NCBI GenBank assembly: GCA_003215535.1
Contig: QCKG01000002.1
Span: forward strand, 95,817-159,816
Direction: 5' to 3'
DNA length: 64,000 nt
Source: Prochlorococcus sp. AG-409-L18
GTDB taxonomy: Bacteria; Cyanobacteriota; Cyanobacteriia; PCC-6307; Cyanobiaceae
Below are positions 39,208-47,014 of the stretch, piece after piece. Numbering within the stretch: position 1 is the stretch's first letter; the number at the start of each line of letters is the position of its first letter. A program made the position numbers and the translations under genes. Under the pieces are notes generated by a model. The model saw nothing but the letters and a program-made list of their open reading frames with translations. It made no database searches and was not told the DNA's origin.

Positions 39208-40455
39208 ATGCGATTACTGTTCTCTCATTCAAATTTTCCAGCACAGTTTCGTCGACTAGTCCCTGCTCTGCAGCAGGCGGGTCATGACGTTGTTTTTTTA
39301 TGTTCCTCGAAGGAATGGCATGCCCCTTCTGCAAAAGGACTGCGTCTGCTGCCATACAAAACCCATCGTGTTTCACGAGCAGAGTTACTCCACCCTTATT
39401 TGAGGCGCTTTGAAGATGTAGTACTTGCTGGACAGGCGGCTTTTCGGGCCGCTACAAAATTGAAGTTGGAAGGTTGGATACCTGATGTAATTATCAGCCA
39501 TGTTGGTTTTGGGAGCGGTCTTTACCTCTCAGATTGCTTTCCTAAAGCCAAACGGATTGGATGTGTCGAATGGTTTTACAGACCTTTTGGCAGTGATGTT
39601 GAGTTTCTGCGACATGGTCATGTGGAAGATGATCGCAAGATGCGGCTTCGTACTTGGAATGCTCAAATCTTGCTTGAAGCTGAGTCTTGTGATTGCTTAA
39701 TTACTCCAACTCGATGGCAATGGGAACAGTTCCCTAGTGACCTTCAAGCTCGCATGACCATTTTGCATGAAGGAATTGATTGGGATTGCTTGGCCAATTT
39801 AAGACTCGCCTCTCTCCCTTTGCCTGAGAGGTTGCCTAATAAAGAGGGGATTGAGTGGGTTACTTATGTAAGTAGGGGATTTGAAGAGTATCGAGGTTTT
39901 CCTCAAGCGATGAAGGCTTTTGAATTGCTCCAGGCCAGTCGTCCATCAGTTCATATTGCTATTGCTGGCGCAGATCTTGTTGCCTACGGTTCTGCCCGAG
40001 ATGATGGACGCACATGGCAGGAATGGGCTGTGCAGGATTTGAATCTTGATCCTGCTAGAACACATTGGTTGGGTCCTGTACAAGAAAGTGAATATCAGGC
40101 TCTTTTGTCTCATTCAAAAGCACATCTTTATTTAACTGTTCCATTCGTTTTGAGTTGGAGTTTGTTGGAAGCCATGGCTGTTGGTTGTCCAATTGTTGCT
40201 AGTGCGACTAAGCCGGTTCAGGAGGTATTGGTAGACCAAGATTCAGCTTTATTAGTTGATTTTTGGGACCCCTCAGCGCAGGCACTTGCATTGGAGCGAC
40301 TGCTTTCACAGCCTTCTTATGCCCGGCAAATTGGGGATCAAGCCAGCTCTGCCGCAAAGGCCTATGAATTTGCACGCTCTTTGGAGGCCTGGAACGCAAT
40401 ACTGTTAGGACACCCTCACGACTGGGCTAGAGGCGTTGCAGGGCGACCCTTTTGA
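39208..40455 (+). CDS. Family 4 glycosyltransferase, HSNFPAQFR type
   Basis: A 415-residue GT-B enzyme, paralogous to the gene at 33,912-35,141. It opens RLLFSHSNFPAQFRRLVPAL; the donor half has YVSRGFEEYRGFPQAMKAFELL near residue 222, HWLGPVQESEYQALLSHSKAHLYLTVPF near 287 and SWSLLEAMAVGCPIVASATKPV near 317. It ends 121 bases before the RTX-like gene on the same strand. Some readers call related proteins TPR/GT1 family; specificity is unknown. Confidence 0.86.
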   Translation: MRLLFSHSNFPAQFRRLVPALQQAGHDVVFLCSSKEWHAPSAKGLRLLPYKTHRVSRAELLHPYLRRFEDVVLAGQAAFRAATKLKLEGWIPDVIISHVGFGSGLYLSDCFPKAKRIGCVEWFYRPFGSDVEFLRHGHVEDDRKMRLRTWNAQILLEAESCDCLITPTRWQWEQFPSDLQARMTILHEGIDWDCLANLRLASLPLPERLPNKEGIEWVTYVSRGFEEYRGFPQAMKAFELLQASRPSVHIAIAGADLVAYGSARDDGRTWQEWAVQDLNLDPARTHWLGPVQESEYQALLSHSKAHLYLTVPFVLSWSLLEAMAVGCPIVASATKPVQEVLVDQDSALLVDFWDPSAQALALERLLSQPSYARQIGDQASSAAKAYEFARSLEAWNAILLGHPHDWARGVAGRPF

Positions 40456-40464
40456 CGCTATAAA
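40436..40464 (+). promoter_or_regulatory. Candidate promoter of the RTX-like gene
   Basis: TATAAA (40459-40464) is a good -10 element. A weak -35, TTGCAG (40436-40441), lies 17 bases upstream, inside the end of the preceding GT4 gene. Transcription would begin near 40471 and leave a leader of about 105 bases. Only three of six -35 bases match the consensus, so the call is tentative. Confidence 0.35.
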
Positions 40465-40521
40465 TATGCCGCCAAGTCTCCTAGGTTCTAAGAGGCTATT
40501 TTTTAGGCACACTCCGTCCCC

Positions 40522-40559
40522 TTGGTGGGTACGGTTGTGACATAAAACCAACCCACCAA
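40522..40559. promoter_or_regulatory. Inverted repeat in the leader of the RTX-like gene
   Basis: TTGGTGGGT (40522-40530) and its exact complement ACCCACCAA (40551-40559) surround a 20-base spacer, 17 bases before the ATG. It is followed by A-rich sequence rather than a T run, so it is not a terminator. It could be an operator or a leader hairpin that affects RNA stability or ribosome access. No strong Shine-Dalgarno sequence is seen between it and the start. Confidence 0.5.
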
Positions 40560-40576
40560 AACAAAGTCCTGAATCG

Positions 40577-42619
40577 ATGACTTCGAGTTACAACACCATC
40601 CTGGGTACCGACACTGCGAACACGCTCATCGGAGCCAACGGTGCTGATTCAATTGCAGCTCTGTCAGGTGATGACACTGTCATCGCGCAGGGAAATGACC
40701 TTATTTATCTCGACGCAGGCAATGACAGCCTGTCGATGAACAGCAACATTACCTCTGGCTCCGTATACGGTGGAGACGGTAATGACACATTTAATGTCAC
40801 TACAACTGCTGTTAACACCTACTTATCAGGTGATGCAGGTAATGACACTATTTCTTTAAGCGTTGCTCCACTTACTTCGACTATTGAAGGTGGTGGCGGT
40901 AATGACTCACTCGTCTTTAACAAGGACATCACTGGTGTAACTATTTCCGGTGGTGGAGCATCCGCAACTACTTCTGATGGTGCTGACACCATTTCAGTTT
41001 CTGGAAGCTTCGTTAGTTCCTTCATGCAAGGAAACGGTGGTGCAGACACACTGTCCCTTGGCTCAGTAACAACTGCTTCCACAGTTCGTGGTGGTGCAGG
41101 TGCTGACACACTGATCTTTGGTGGAACCGTCGCAGGTTCAACTATCTACGGTGACAAAGGTAAGGACACCCTTCACTTCACAGGAGGAAAAGTTTCTTCT
41201 GCGCAAATTGAGGGTGGAAGCACTGATCACACCACTACTGACAGTGCTGACTCGATTTCAATAAACGTCGCTGTTACTAGCTCCACTATTAAAGGAAATG
41301 CTGGTAATGACACCATTGTCGTAGGTGCATTGGATGTTGTTGGTTCTAGCGTTCATGGTGGTAAAGGTGATGACATCCTCCAGCAAGGCGCCGCAACTCT
41401 GAGCACAAGCTATTTAGCTGGTGACCTTGGTAACGACACAATTAGCCTTGATGCGCTTTCTCTTTATGGATCAACTCTGTACGGAGATAACTCAACCACT
41501 TCTGGTGGCGACGACATAATCGATCTTTCTGCTGCTGCCACTGGTGTTCAAAACACTACTGTTTACGGTGGTTCAGGTGAGGACACCATCCTTTCTGGTG
41601 ACGGTGATACTGAAACTAACCTCACTGCCTTCTTCCAAGGCAATGGAGGCAATGACTCCTTAGTATTCAGAGGATCAGCAATTTCTTCCACAGTTCACGG
41701 TGGAGCTGGCAACGACACAATCCAAGTTGGCTATTCAGGTTCTGGTGGATCAGTTGCAGCCCAGTTCTTCGGTGATAAGGGTAATGATGTAATTACCGTC
41801 GGTACTGCTTATGGTGCTGGCTCAATTTATGGTGACCAGGATGCAACTGGTACAGGTGGTGGCAACGACACAATCTCTGCCGGCATTCTGACCAACAGCG
41901 TTATTGTTTACGGTGGTGCTGGTAACGACACCTTGGTTGTTGGAACTCTCAGCAGTTCAACTCTCTACGGTGGTGCTGATAACGACACTATCGCCATTGC
42001 TAAGGGTGCTGCGGCAATGGCCTACGGTGATGCCGGTAAGGACACCATTAGTATTGGTGGTGGAACTACAACCATCTATGGTGGTGCTGGAACTGATGAA
42101 CTTCAGATCGGCACTGGAACGGCAAACAAGATCTACGGTGAAGCTGATAACGACACCTTCACTGCTGCAGGTGCAGTTAGTACTGCAACCGTCGTTGGTG
42201 GAGCAGGAGCCGATGTTTACACCTTCGATGGCGGTAACGTTAGTTCTTCCAAGATCTCTGGTGGAACCGGAAATGACTCCGTTAACTTCGGTCAGTTCAT
42301 TACAACTGCTGCACTAAATTCCACTGCCTTCTTCGGTTACGGTGATGGCAATGACACACTTGCCTTCGGATCTGCAGGTACCAACACCATTGCTGGTGGC
42401 TTGGTAATTAACGTTGACAGTCAGTACGGTGCAACTTCCTCTTACGGATTCTCCGGATCTGCAGGTGGAACTGCCAGAACTGTTACCTTCGGTAGTGGTA
42501 CAAGCAAAGGAAGTATCTACTTCTCTAACCTATTCACTGCTACTGGAAGCGCTACCCTCGGAGCTCAGGGTATAACCTTCACGACAGTTTCTACAGCAAC
42601 TATCACCAACCTTGGTTGA
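40577..42619 (+). CDS. RTX-like glycine/aspartate-repeat secreted surface protein
   Basis: A 680-residue acidic protein with no cysteine or tryptophan. About 28 units of the form GGxGNDT(I/L)x recur along it. In classic RTX proteins the nonapeptides are back to back; here each is usually followed by 9-12 residues rich in S, T, V and I, so the period is 18-21 residues in the C-terminal half, and often longer in the first half. That fits a calcium-binding parallel beta-roll or beta-helix. There is no signal peptide. The last 60 residues lose the repeats and end in small, hydroxylated and aliphatic residues, as expected of a C-terminal type I secretion signal. Codons differ from the neighbours: GAC, AAC, ACC and GGT prevail, which points to high expression. 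It has its own terminator. A type I exporter lies 7 kb downstream. Many Ser/Thr/Asn residues offer glycosylation sites. Confidence 0.85.
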   Translation: MTSSYNTILGTDTANTLIGANGADSIAALSGDDTVIAQGNDLIYLDAGNDSLSMNSNITSGSVYGGDGNDTFNVTTTAVNTYLSGDAGNDTISLSVAPLTSTIEGGGGNDSLVFNKDITGVTISGGGASATTSDGADTISVSGSFVSSFMQGNGGADTLSLGSVTTASTVRGGAGADTLIFGGTVAGSTIYGDKGKDTLHFTGGKVSSAQIEGGSTDHTTTDSADSISINVAVTSSTIKGNAGNDTIVVGALDVVGSSVHGGKGDDILQQGAATLSTSYLAGDLGNDTISLDALSLYGSTLYGDNSTTSGGDDIIDLSAAATGVQNTTVYGGSGEDTILSGDGDTETNLTAFFQGNGGNDSLVFRGSAISSTVHGGAGNDTIQVGYSGSGGSVAAQFFGDKGNDVITVGTAYGAGSIYGDQDATGTGGGNDTISAGILTNSVIVYGGAGNDTLVVGTLSSSTLYGGADNDTIAIAKGAAAMAYGDAGKDTISIGGGTTTIYGGAGTDELQIGTGTANKIYGEADNDTFTAAGAVSTATVVGGAGADVYTFDGGNVSSSKISGGTGNDSVNFGQFITTAALNSTAFFGYGDGNDTLAFGSAGTNTIAGGLVINVDSQYGATSSYGFSGSAGGTARTVTFGSGTSKGSIYFSNLFTATGSATLGAQGITFTTVSTATITNLG

Positions 42620-42663
42620 TCTCAATCTGTAGTTTCTTTCTACACAACATCTTGAACATATTT

Positions 42664-42691
42664 GGGGAAGGTTATCCTTCCCCTTTTTTTT
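42664..42691 (+). terminator. Strong intrinsic terminator after the RTX-like gene
   Basis: A perfect eight-pair stem GGGGAAGG / CCTTCCCC with loop TTAT and then eight T. It stands 45 bases after the RTX-like stop and seven bases before the next ATG, so it isolates the RTX-like transcript and forces the next gene to use read-through or a promoter within or behind the hairpin. Confidence 0.93.
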
Positions 42692-42697
42692 GTCCAT

Positions 42698-44824
42698 ATG
42701 CAAGAGAACTGGCAAACAATTTTGCTTCGGCCTAGAACGAAGACTTCATCTTCTTCTTCTCTTCCCAAGACATTTTTGGACTTGGAAAAAGTCTCATGTT
42801 TGATAGTTGATGGCAAATGGGTTTTGGCGGAAGCTGCTCTTCTGTCAGCACTTGATTGTGATGACAAGGAAAGATTGTCTTTGTTAGCTTGTTTGGACCT
42901 TCGACTTCGGAATTTTTCCAGGCTTAATTGTTTAATACCTTTTTTAGTTGAACAGTATTCTCAAGATTCTTTTGTTCGTTCCTTATGGGTGCATTGGTGC
43001 TTAATCAAAGGAGATGACCTTTCTTTAAATAATCTCGATGGTGAATTTTGGCGCGATGAGGAAACTTGTCTCCACCTTGCTTTGATGCATGGTGAATGTT
43101 TATTGCGTCAAAAGGCTTTTGGGGAGTGTCAAGTTTTATTAGATACTTTGCTAGTTGATAGCAATATTGAACGTGATTTATTGCAGGCGAAACTTCTCTC
43201 CAAGCAGAGAAATTATCTGAATGCGATTGAGTTACTTAAATCTTGGCAGAGAAGGGCTCTTGCTCATCCAGACTTTTGGAGGACTCTTCTTCAATGTCAC
43301 TTTGATTTGCGCGAAGGGAACCAGCTTGCAAGTCTTATTGACCTCGGCCTAGAGCAAGTCCCTAGGAGTGAAGAGCTTTTAGATTTATTTGCTTGGGCTT
43401 GTCTTTTGAATAGAAAGCCTGCATTGGCTAGAAGATCATTGTTACTTCAGCGTTTGCTCGGTTGGAATCTTTTCTCTCCAACCCCTGTTGCACAGTTATG
43501 TCACAGTCAGGAATTAGTAGGTTCAATAGATTATCTTCTGTATTTACATCATGCTATTGATTCAGAGCCTGCCAAATACCTTGATGTACATGGAAGCTTA
43601 TTACTTCATTTGACCAGTATTGAACATCAATCAGTGCAGGCAAAAGCCCTTCAATACATGGAGATTTTGCAGGCTCACCCTGATTATTCTAAGCATCTTT
43701 CATCGAATATTTCAGCCAGTACTTCTCATCCTAAAGGTGACTCTTTAAAAGTTGCTTGGATAACAGGAGATTGTCGGTATCATCCGGTGTCCAGGTTTTT
43801 ACTTGGTTTGCTTAATGCTTATTCAGGTCACTTCTCTCATAAACATTATTTAGTCAGTACGAGGCCTTTTGATGATGAGATTCCTGAAATGTTTAAGGCA
43901 ATTAATGGTCTCGAAGTGTTGGATTATTCTCAATCTTATGCACACTTAAAAACCCAGGCTATTCGTGACTTAAAGGCTGATATTGCGATCGATCTTTCTG
44001 GTTGGACTGACGGCAATGTGGCTACTGCCTTTCTTTCTCGTGTGGCGCCAGTTCAGATTAACTATTTGGGCTATTTTGGTTCAACGGGTATACCTGCGAT
44101 GGATTGGTGGCTTGGTGACAAGAATTTGTTTCCGGAACAAGTTCATCAGTGGCATAGTGAAAAGTTATTTCGTTTAAACCGTTGTTTTATTGCATGGCAA
44201 CCGCATCCTGAATTGCCTGAAGCCAAGGCGGAGGTTCAAACACCTCCTTCAGGTCCAGTTAGGTTTGGTTGCTTTAATCATTTGCGTAAACTTTCTGACT
44301 TAACTTTGGAAACTTGGGCGTCAATTTTATCCAGTATTCCAGATTCTCGACTCCTTGTTAAAGCTGCTGGTTTTGAAGATGATATGGCGATTTCCTTATT
44401 GAGTAGACGTCTTAAACGTGCAGGCTTCGATTTAGAGAGGATTGACTTTCTGTCCTTTTCTTTAAGTGCTTTAGAACACTTATCTCAATATAGGTACATC
44501 GATATAGCATTAGACCCGTTCCCCAATGGTGGATGTACAACAACTGTTGAGGCCTTATGGATGGGGGTTCCAGTTATCACAATGTCAGGTAAGAGTTATG
44601 TAAGTAGAATGAGTACAGCTGTTCTTAAGGGGGCTGAGTTAGATCAATTGGTAGCCCAAGATATCACTGCTTATATTTCATTAGCCAAAACTTATGCTTC
44701 TAATGTGAATTCCTTGAGAGCAGATCGTGAAAAATGGAGATTTAAGTTGAAGTCGTCATCATTAGGTAATGCAAGAGATTTAATGAGTTCTTTGGAAAAT
44801 GCTTTTCAGGTTATGAATGTTTGA
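42698..44824 (+). CDS. TPR-type family 41 (OGT/SPINDLY-like) glycosyltransferase A
   Basis: A 708-residue protein. The first 330 residues are helical and TPR-like with few clear repeats. The C-terminal half has the GT41 pattern: VAWITGDCRYHPVSRFL near residue 350, AVQINYLGYFGSTG-like NYLGYFGSTG near 455, RFGCFNHLRKLSDLTLETW near 525 and DIALDPFPNGGCTTTVEALWMGVPVITMSG near 605. GT41 enzymes put GlcNAc or glucose-type sugars on Ser/Thr (or Asn) of cytoplasmic proteins. I chose the ATG at 42698; the frame opens earlier at 42662, but that lies within the terminator. It is the gene directly after the RTX-like protein, which is the most obvious target. Converges with a second GT41 gene two bases away. 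Confidence 0.86.
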   Translation: MQENWQTILLRPRTKTSSSSSLPKTFLDLEKVSCLIVDGKWVLAEAALLSALDCDDKERLSLLACLDLRLRNFSRLNCLIPFLVEQYSQDSFVRSLWVHWCLIKGDDLSLNNLDGEFWRDEETCLHLALMHGECLLRQKAFGECQVLLDTLLVDSNIERDLLQAKLLSKQRNYLNAIELLKSWQRRALAHPDFWRTLLQCHFDLREGNQLASLIDLGLEQVPRSEELLDLFAWACLLNRKPALARRSLLLQRLLGWNLFSPTPVAQLCHSQELVGSIDYLLYLHHAIDSEPAKYLDVHGSLLLHLTSIEHQSVQAKALQYMEILQAHPDYSKHLSSNISASTSHPKGDSLKVAWITGDCRYHPVSRFLLGLLNAYSGHFSHKHYLVSTRPFDDEIPEMFKAINGLEVLDYSQSYAHLKTQAIRDLKADIAIDLSGWTDGNVATAFLSRVAPVQINYLGYFGSTGIPAMDWWLGDKNLFPEQVHQWHSEKLFRLNRCFIAWQPHPELPEAKAEVQTPPSGPVRFGCFNHLRKLSDLTLETWASILSSIPDSRLLVKAAGFEDDMAISLLSRRLKRAGFDLERIDFLSFSLSALEHLSQYRYIDIALDPFPNGGCTTTVEALWMGVPVITMSGKSYVSRMSTAVLKGAELDQLVAQDITAYISLAKTYASNVNSLRADREKWRFKLKSSSLGNARDLMSSLENAFQVMNV

Positions 44825-44826
44825 TT

Positions 44827-46977
44827 CTAGTAAAGTTTAAGCTCTTCAATTTTTTTTATGTAATGTCGCTCTAGCTCTTTTGCTACACGCTTACCATCTG
44901 CAAGCTTTGACTCACTAACTTTTAATCGTAAAGCTTGTCTAGAGTTAATGCTTCTTGGTCCATCAAAGGCTAGCTTCTTGGCAATTAATTCATATTCAGA
45001 GAAGTTTTTAGCAATCCATTCGTCACAACCAGCACTGCGCAAAAGGCTACTACTTAGCCTCCCTACCATTCCATCTCCTGCAAGTGCTATTACTGGTACC
45101 CCCATCCATAAGGCCTCGGCAGTGGTTGTCGCGCCTCCGTACGGAAAAGGGTCTAATGCTATGTCAACCCATTTATAAAGAGTCATATGAGCTTCTGTTC
45201 CAGCTATCCAGTCAAGCATGATTAATTGATTTGGGTTTAGCCCTGCTTCAATGAAAAGATTTCTTATTCTATTTTTTTCCTCTTGCTCTACAAAGGTTAT
45301 ACTTTTGAGAACAAGCTGACTATCAGGAAAAGTATTTAATATTTTGCAAAATAATTTTATAGAATCCTTCCCCAATTTACGACTATTATTGAAACTACCA
45401 AATCTTAACTTCTCCCCTTCTTCCCTATCAATAGTTGGAAGTTGTGGAGGCTTAAACGCCATATAACCTCCTTCAATATTAATTAGATTGTGAGTCTTCT
45501 CTAGAGGAGTAAGGCTCTCAAATAGTTCCGAATCACCCACCCAACCATCTATACACTTAAGAAATGTTGGTGCAAAATAACCTAAATAACTAATTTGTAT
45601 TGGTGCGGGTTTATGAACGAGCGATCCAATTCGACTATATCCAGTGAAGCCTCCTAATTCTATTAGGACATCGATACGCATATCAGATATCACTCTTGCA
45701 ATCTCCATATCGTTTGCTGCATTTAACTCCACCCATTTTTCACAGCAATTAGAGATTAGTTCAGTTACACCATCTTTATGTGGCCCACAACTTAATCCAA
45801 TAATTTCTACTAAATTTGTATCATGCGATTCCAGAACAGGTAGGAGAAATCTTGCAACGGGATGGTTACAGAAATCTGATGAGATGTATCCAACTCTAAT
45901 GCGTCTTCCGTCTAACTTATTGTGCATGTTGTCTTGCCAAATTGGTCCTACTCCTTTGAGCTGAGTTTGCTTTTCCCACTTAAGTGCGATTTCACTAAGT
46001 TCTTCTGGTTGAATCAACCTTGAAGCTGAACCTATAAATTGAATGTTGAATATATGAGTGTCTGTAAAGGTTTCCCATTCTTTTAGATGCTGCTTAAGAA
46101 GCTTGATGGCTTTAGCAGTCTCACCTGTTTCTGAAAAACTTTGTGCCAGTGCACTTTCTAGACTTCTATTATTGGGGCAAAATTTTAGTCCTTGCTTGAG
46201 GCTGCGTTGGCTTGCTAAATTAAATTTTATGGCTTTTTGACAGGCTGCAAGATTAATCCAGTTACTTGCTATTTCTGGTTGCTTTTTATTCAGTGGCTCT
46301 AATATTTTAATAGCTTCTTCTGCTCTTTGTGAATTCATTAAAACACCTGACCAAGCTCCTTCAACAAAAGGATGTTTCTTTTGCTCTTTGGTGAGAGAGT
46401 TAAATAGATATTCAGCCTTATTTAGTTGGTTGAGGTCTTTGTGAATAGTTAATCTATTAGCTATCAAACCGCAATGATTTGGCAATATACGACTACCACA
46501 TTCAAAAGCATTAAGAGCATCTTCTTGGGCTTCCATCCGGCAATGTACTATGCCCAGTTCTAGCCAACCCAGACCTTCTTTTGGATTTCTTTCGCAAAAT
46601 GCTTCTAGAATATATTTTGCTTTTTGATTATTTTTAATAGATAAAAAGAATCTTGCTAACTGACGAGCAGGAGTCAAGGAACCTGGGTTTTTTATGATTG
46701 CTAGCTCTAATAGATTGATTGCATCATGGCTATTACCTTTCTGAAAATTTGCACTAGCAGCGTTGCATAGTATTTGTTCAGAATCAGGCCATCTTTTGAG
46801 ATATTTTTGATAGAGATCGATTGCTTCTTGTAGTTTCCCTTGTTGTGTTAATAACGCACCTAGATTGCCAATGTCCTCCGGAATGCATTCTTGCTTTAGA
46901 AGTGCTTTGTAAAGCCTTTCTGCCTTTTGAGTTTCTCCACCTCTCTGGGCGGTGTGTGCCTTTTGACGTAAGGTCAT
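44827..46977 (-). CDS. TPR-type family 41 (OGT/SPINDLY-like) glycosyltransferase B
   Basis: A 716-residue protein with a long TPR superhelix (residues 1-345: KAERLYKALLKQ, EDIGNLGALLTQQGKLQEAIDLY and more) and a GT41 domain. Landmarks are RVGYISSDFCNHPVARFLLPV near residue 360, ISYLGYFAPTF near 465, RFGSFNNSRKLGKDSIKLF near 530 and DIALDPFPYGGATTTAEALWMGVPVIAL near 610. It matches protein A in order and length, but has a clearer TPR part, so it may bind a different protein target. It is convergent with A and diverges from the TPR-GT9 gene with 37 bases between starts, so its promoter must overlap that gene. Confidence 0.88.
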   Translation of the reverse strand: MTLRQKAHTAQRGGETQKAERLYKALLKQECIPEDIGNLGALLTQQGKLQEAIDLYQKYLKRWPDSEQILCNAASANFQKGNSHDAINLLELAIIKNPGSLTPARQLARFFLSIKNNQKAKYILEAFCERNPKEGLGWLELGIVHCRMEAQEDALNAFECGSRILPNHCGLIANRLTIHKDLNQLNKAEYLFNSLTKEQKKHPFVEGAWSGVLMNSQRAEEAIKILEPLNKKQPEIASNWINLAACQKAIKFNLASQRSLKQGLKFCPNNRSLESALAQSFSETGETAKAIKLLKQHLKEWETFTDTHIFNIQFIGSASRLIQPEELSEIALKWEKQTQLKGVGPIWQDNMHNKLDGRRIRVGYISSDFCNHPVARFLLPVLESHDTNLVEIIGLSCGPHKDGVTELISNCCEKWVELNAANDMEIARVISDMRIDVLIELGGFTGYSRIGSLVHKPAPIQISYLGYFAPTFLKCIDGWVGDSELFESLTPLEKTHNLINIEGGYMAFKPPQLPTIDREEGEKLRFGSFNNSRKLGKDSIKLFCKILNTFPDSQLVLKSITFVEQEEKNRIRNLFIEAGLNPNQLIMLDWIAGTEAHMTLYKWVDIALDPFPYGGATTTAEALWMGVPVIALAGDGMVGRLSSSLLRSAGCDEWIAKNFSEYELIAKKLAFDGPRSINSRQALRLKVSESKLADGKRVAKELERHYIKKIEELKLY

Positions 46978-47014
46978 GCCAATGACATTGCTGCTGAGTT
47001 CCAGCTAAGGCCTG

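Noticed and set aside
40452..40457. TTGACG as -35 box of the RTX-like gene
   Set aside because: It is only one base from the TATAAA element, so it cannot form a promoter pair with it.
41904..42317. Alternative forward open frame of 137 codons inside the RTX-like gene
   Set aside because: It is a shadow of the repeat-coding frame; its composition is odd (L, V, T, P-rich) and it has no start signal.
40577..42619. Recurring DNA words in the RTX-like gene could be taken for a CRISPR or satellite array
   Set aside because: The repeats keep a single open frame of 680 codons and vary at third positions, so they come from protein repeats. No uniform spacers exist.
42662..42697. Longer start for the GT41-A gene
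   Set aside because: The added 12 codons would cover the terminator hairpin and its T run; the ATG at 42698 follows the hairpin.
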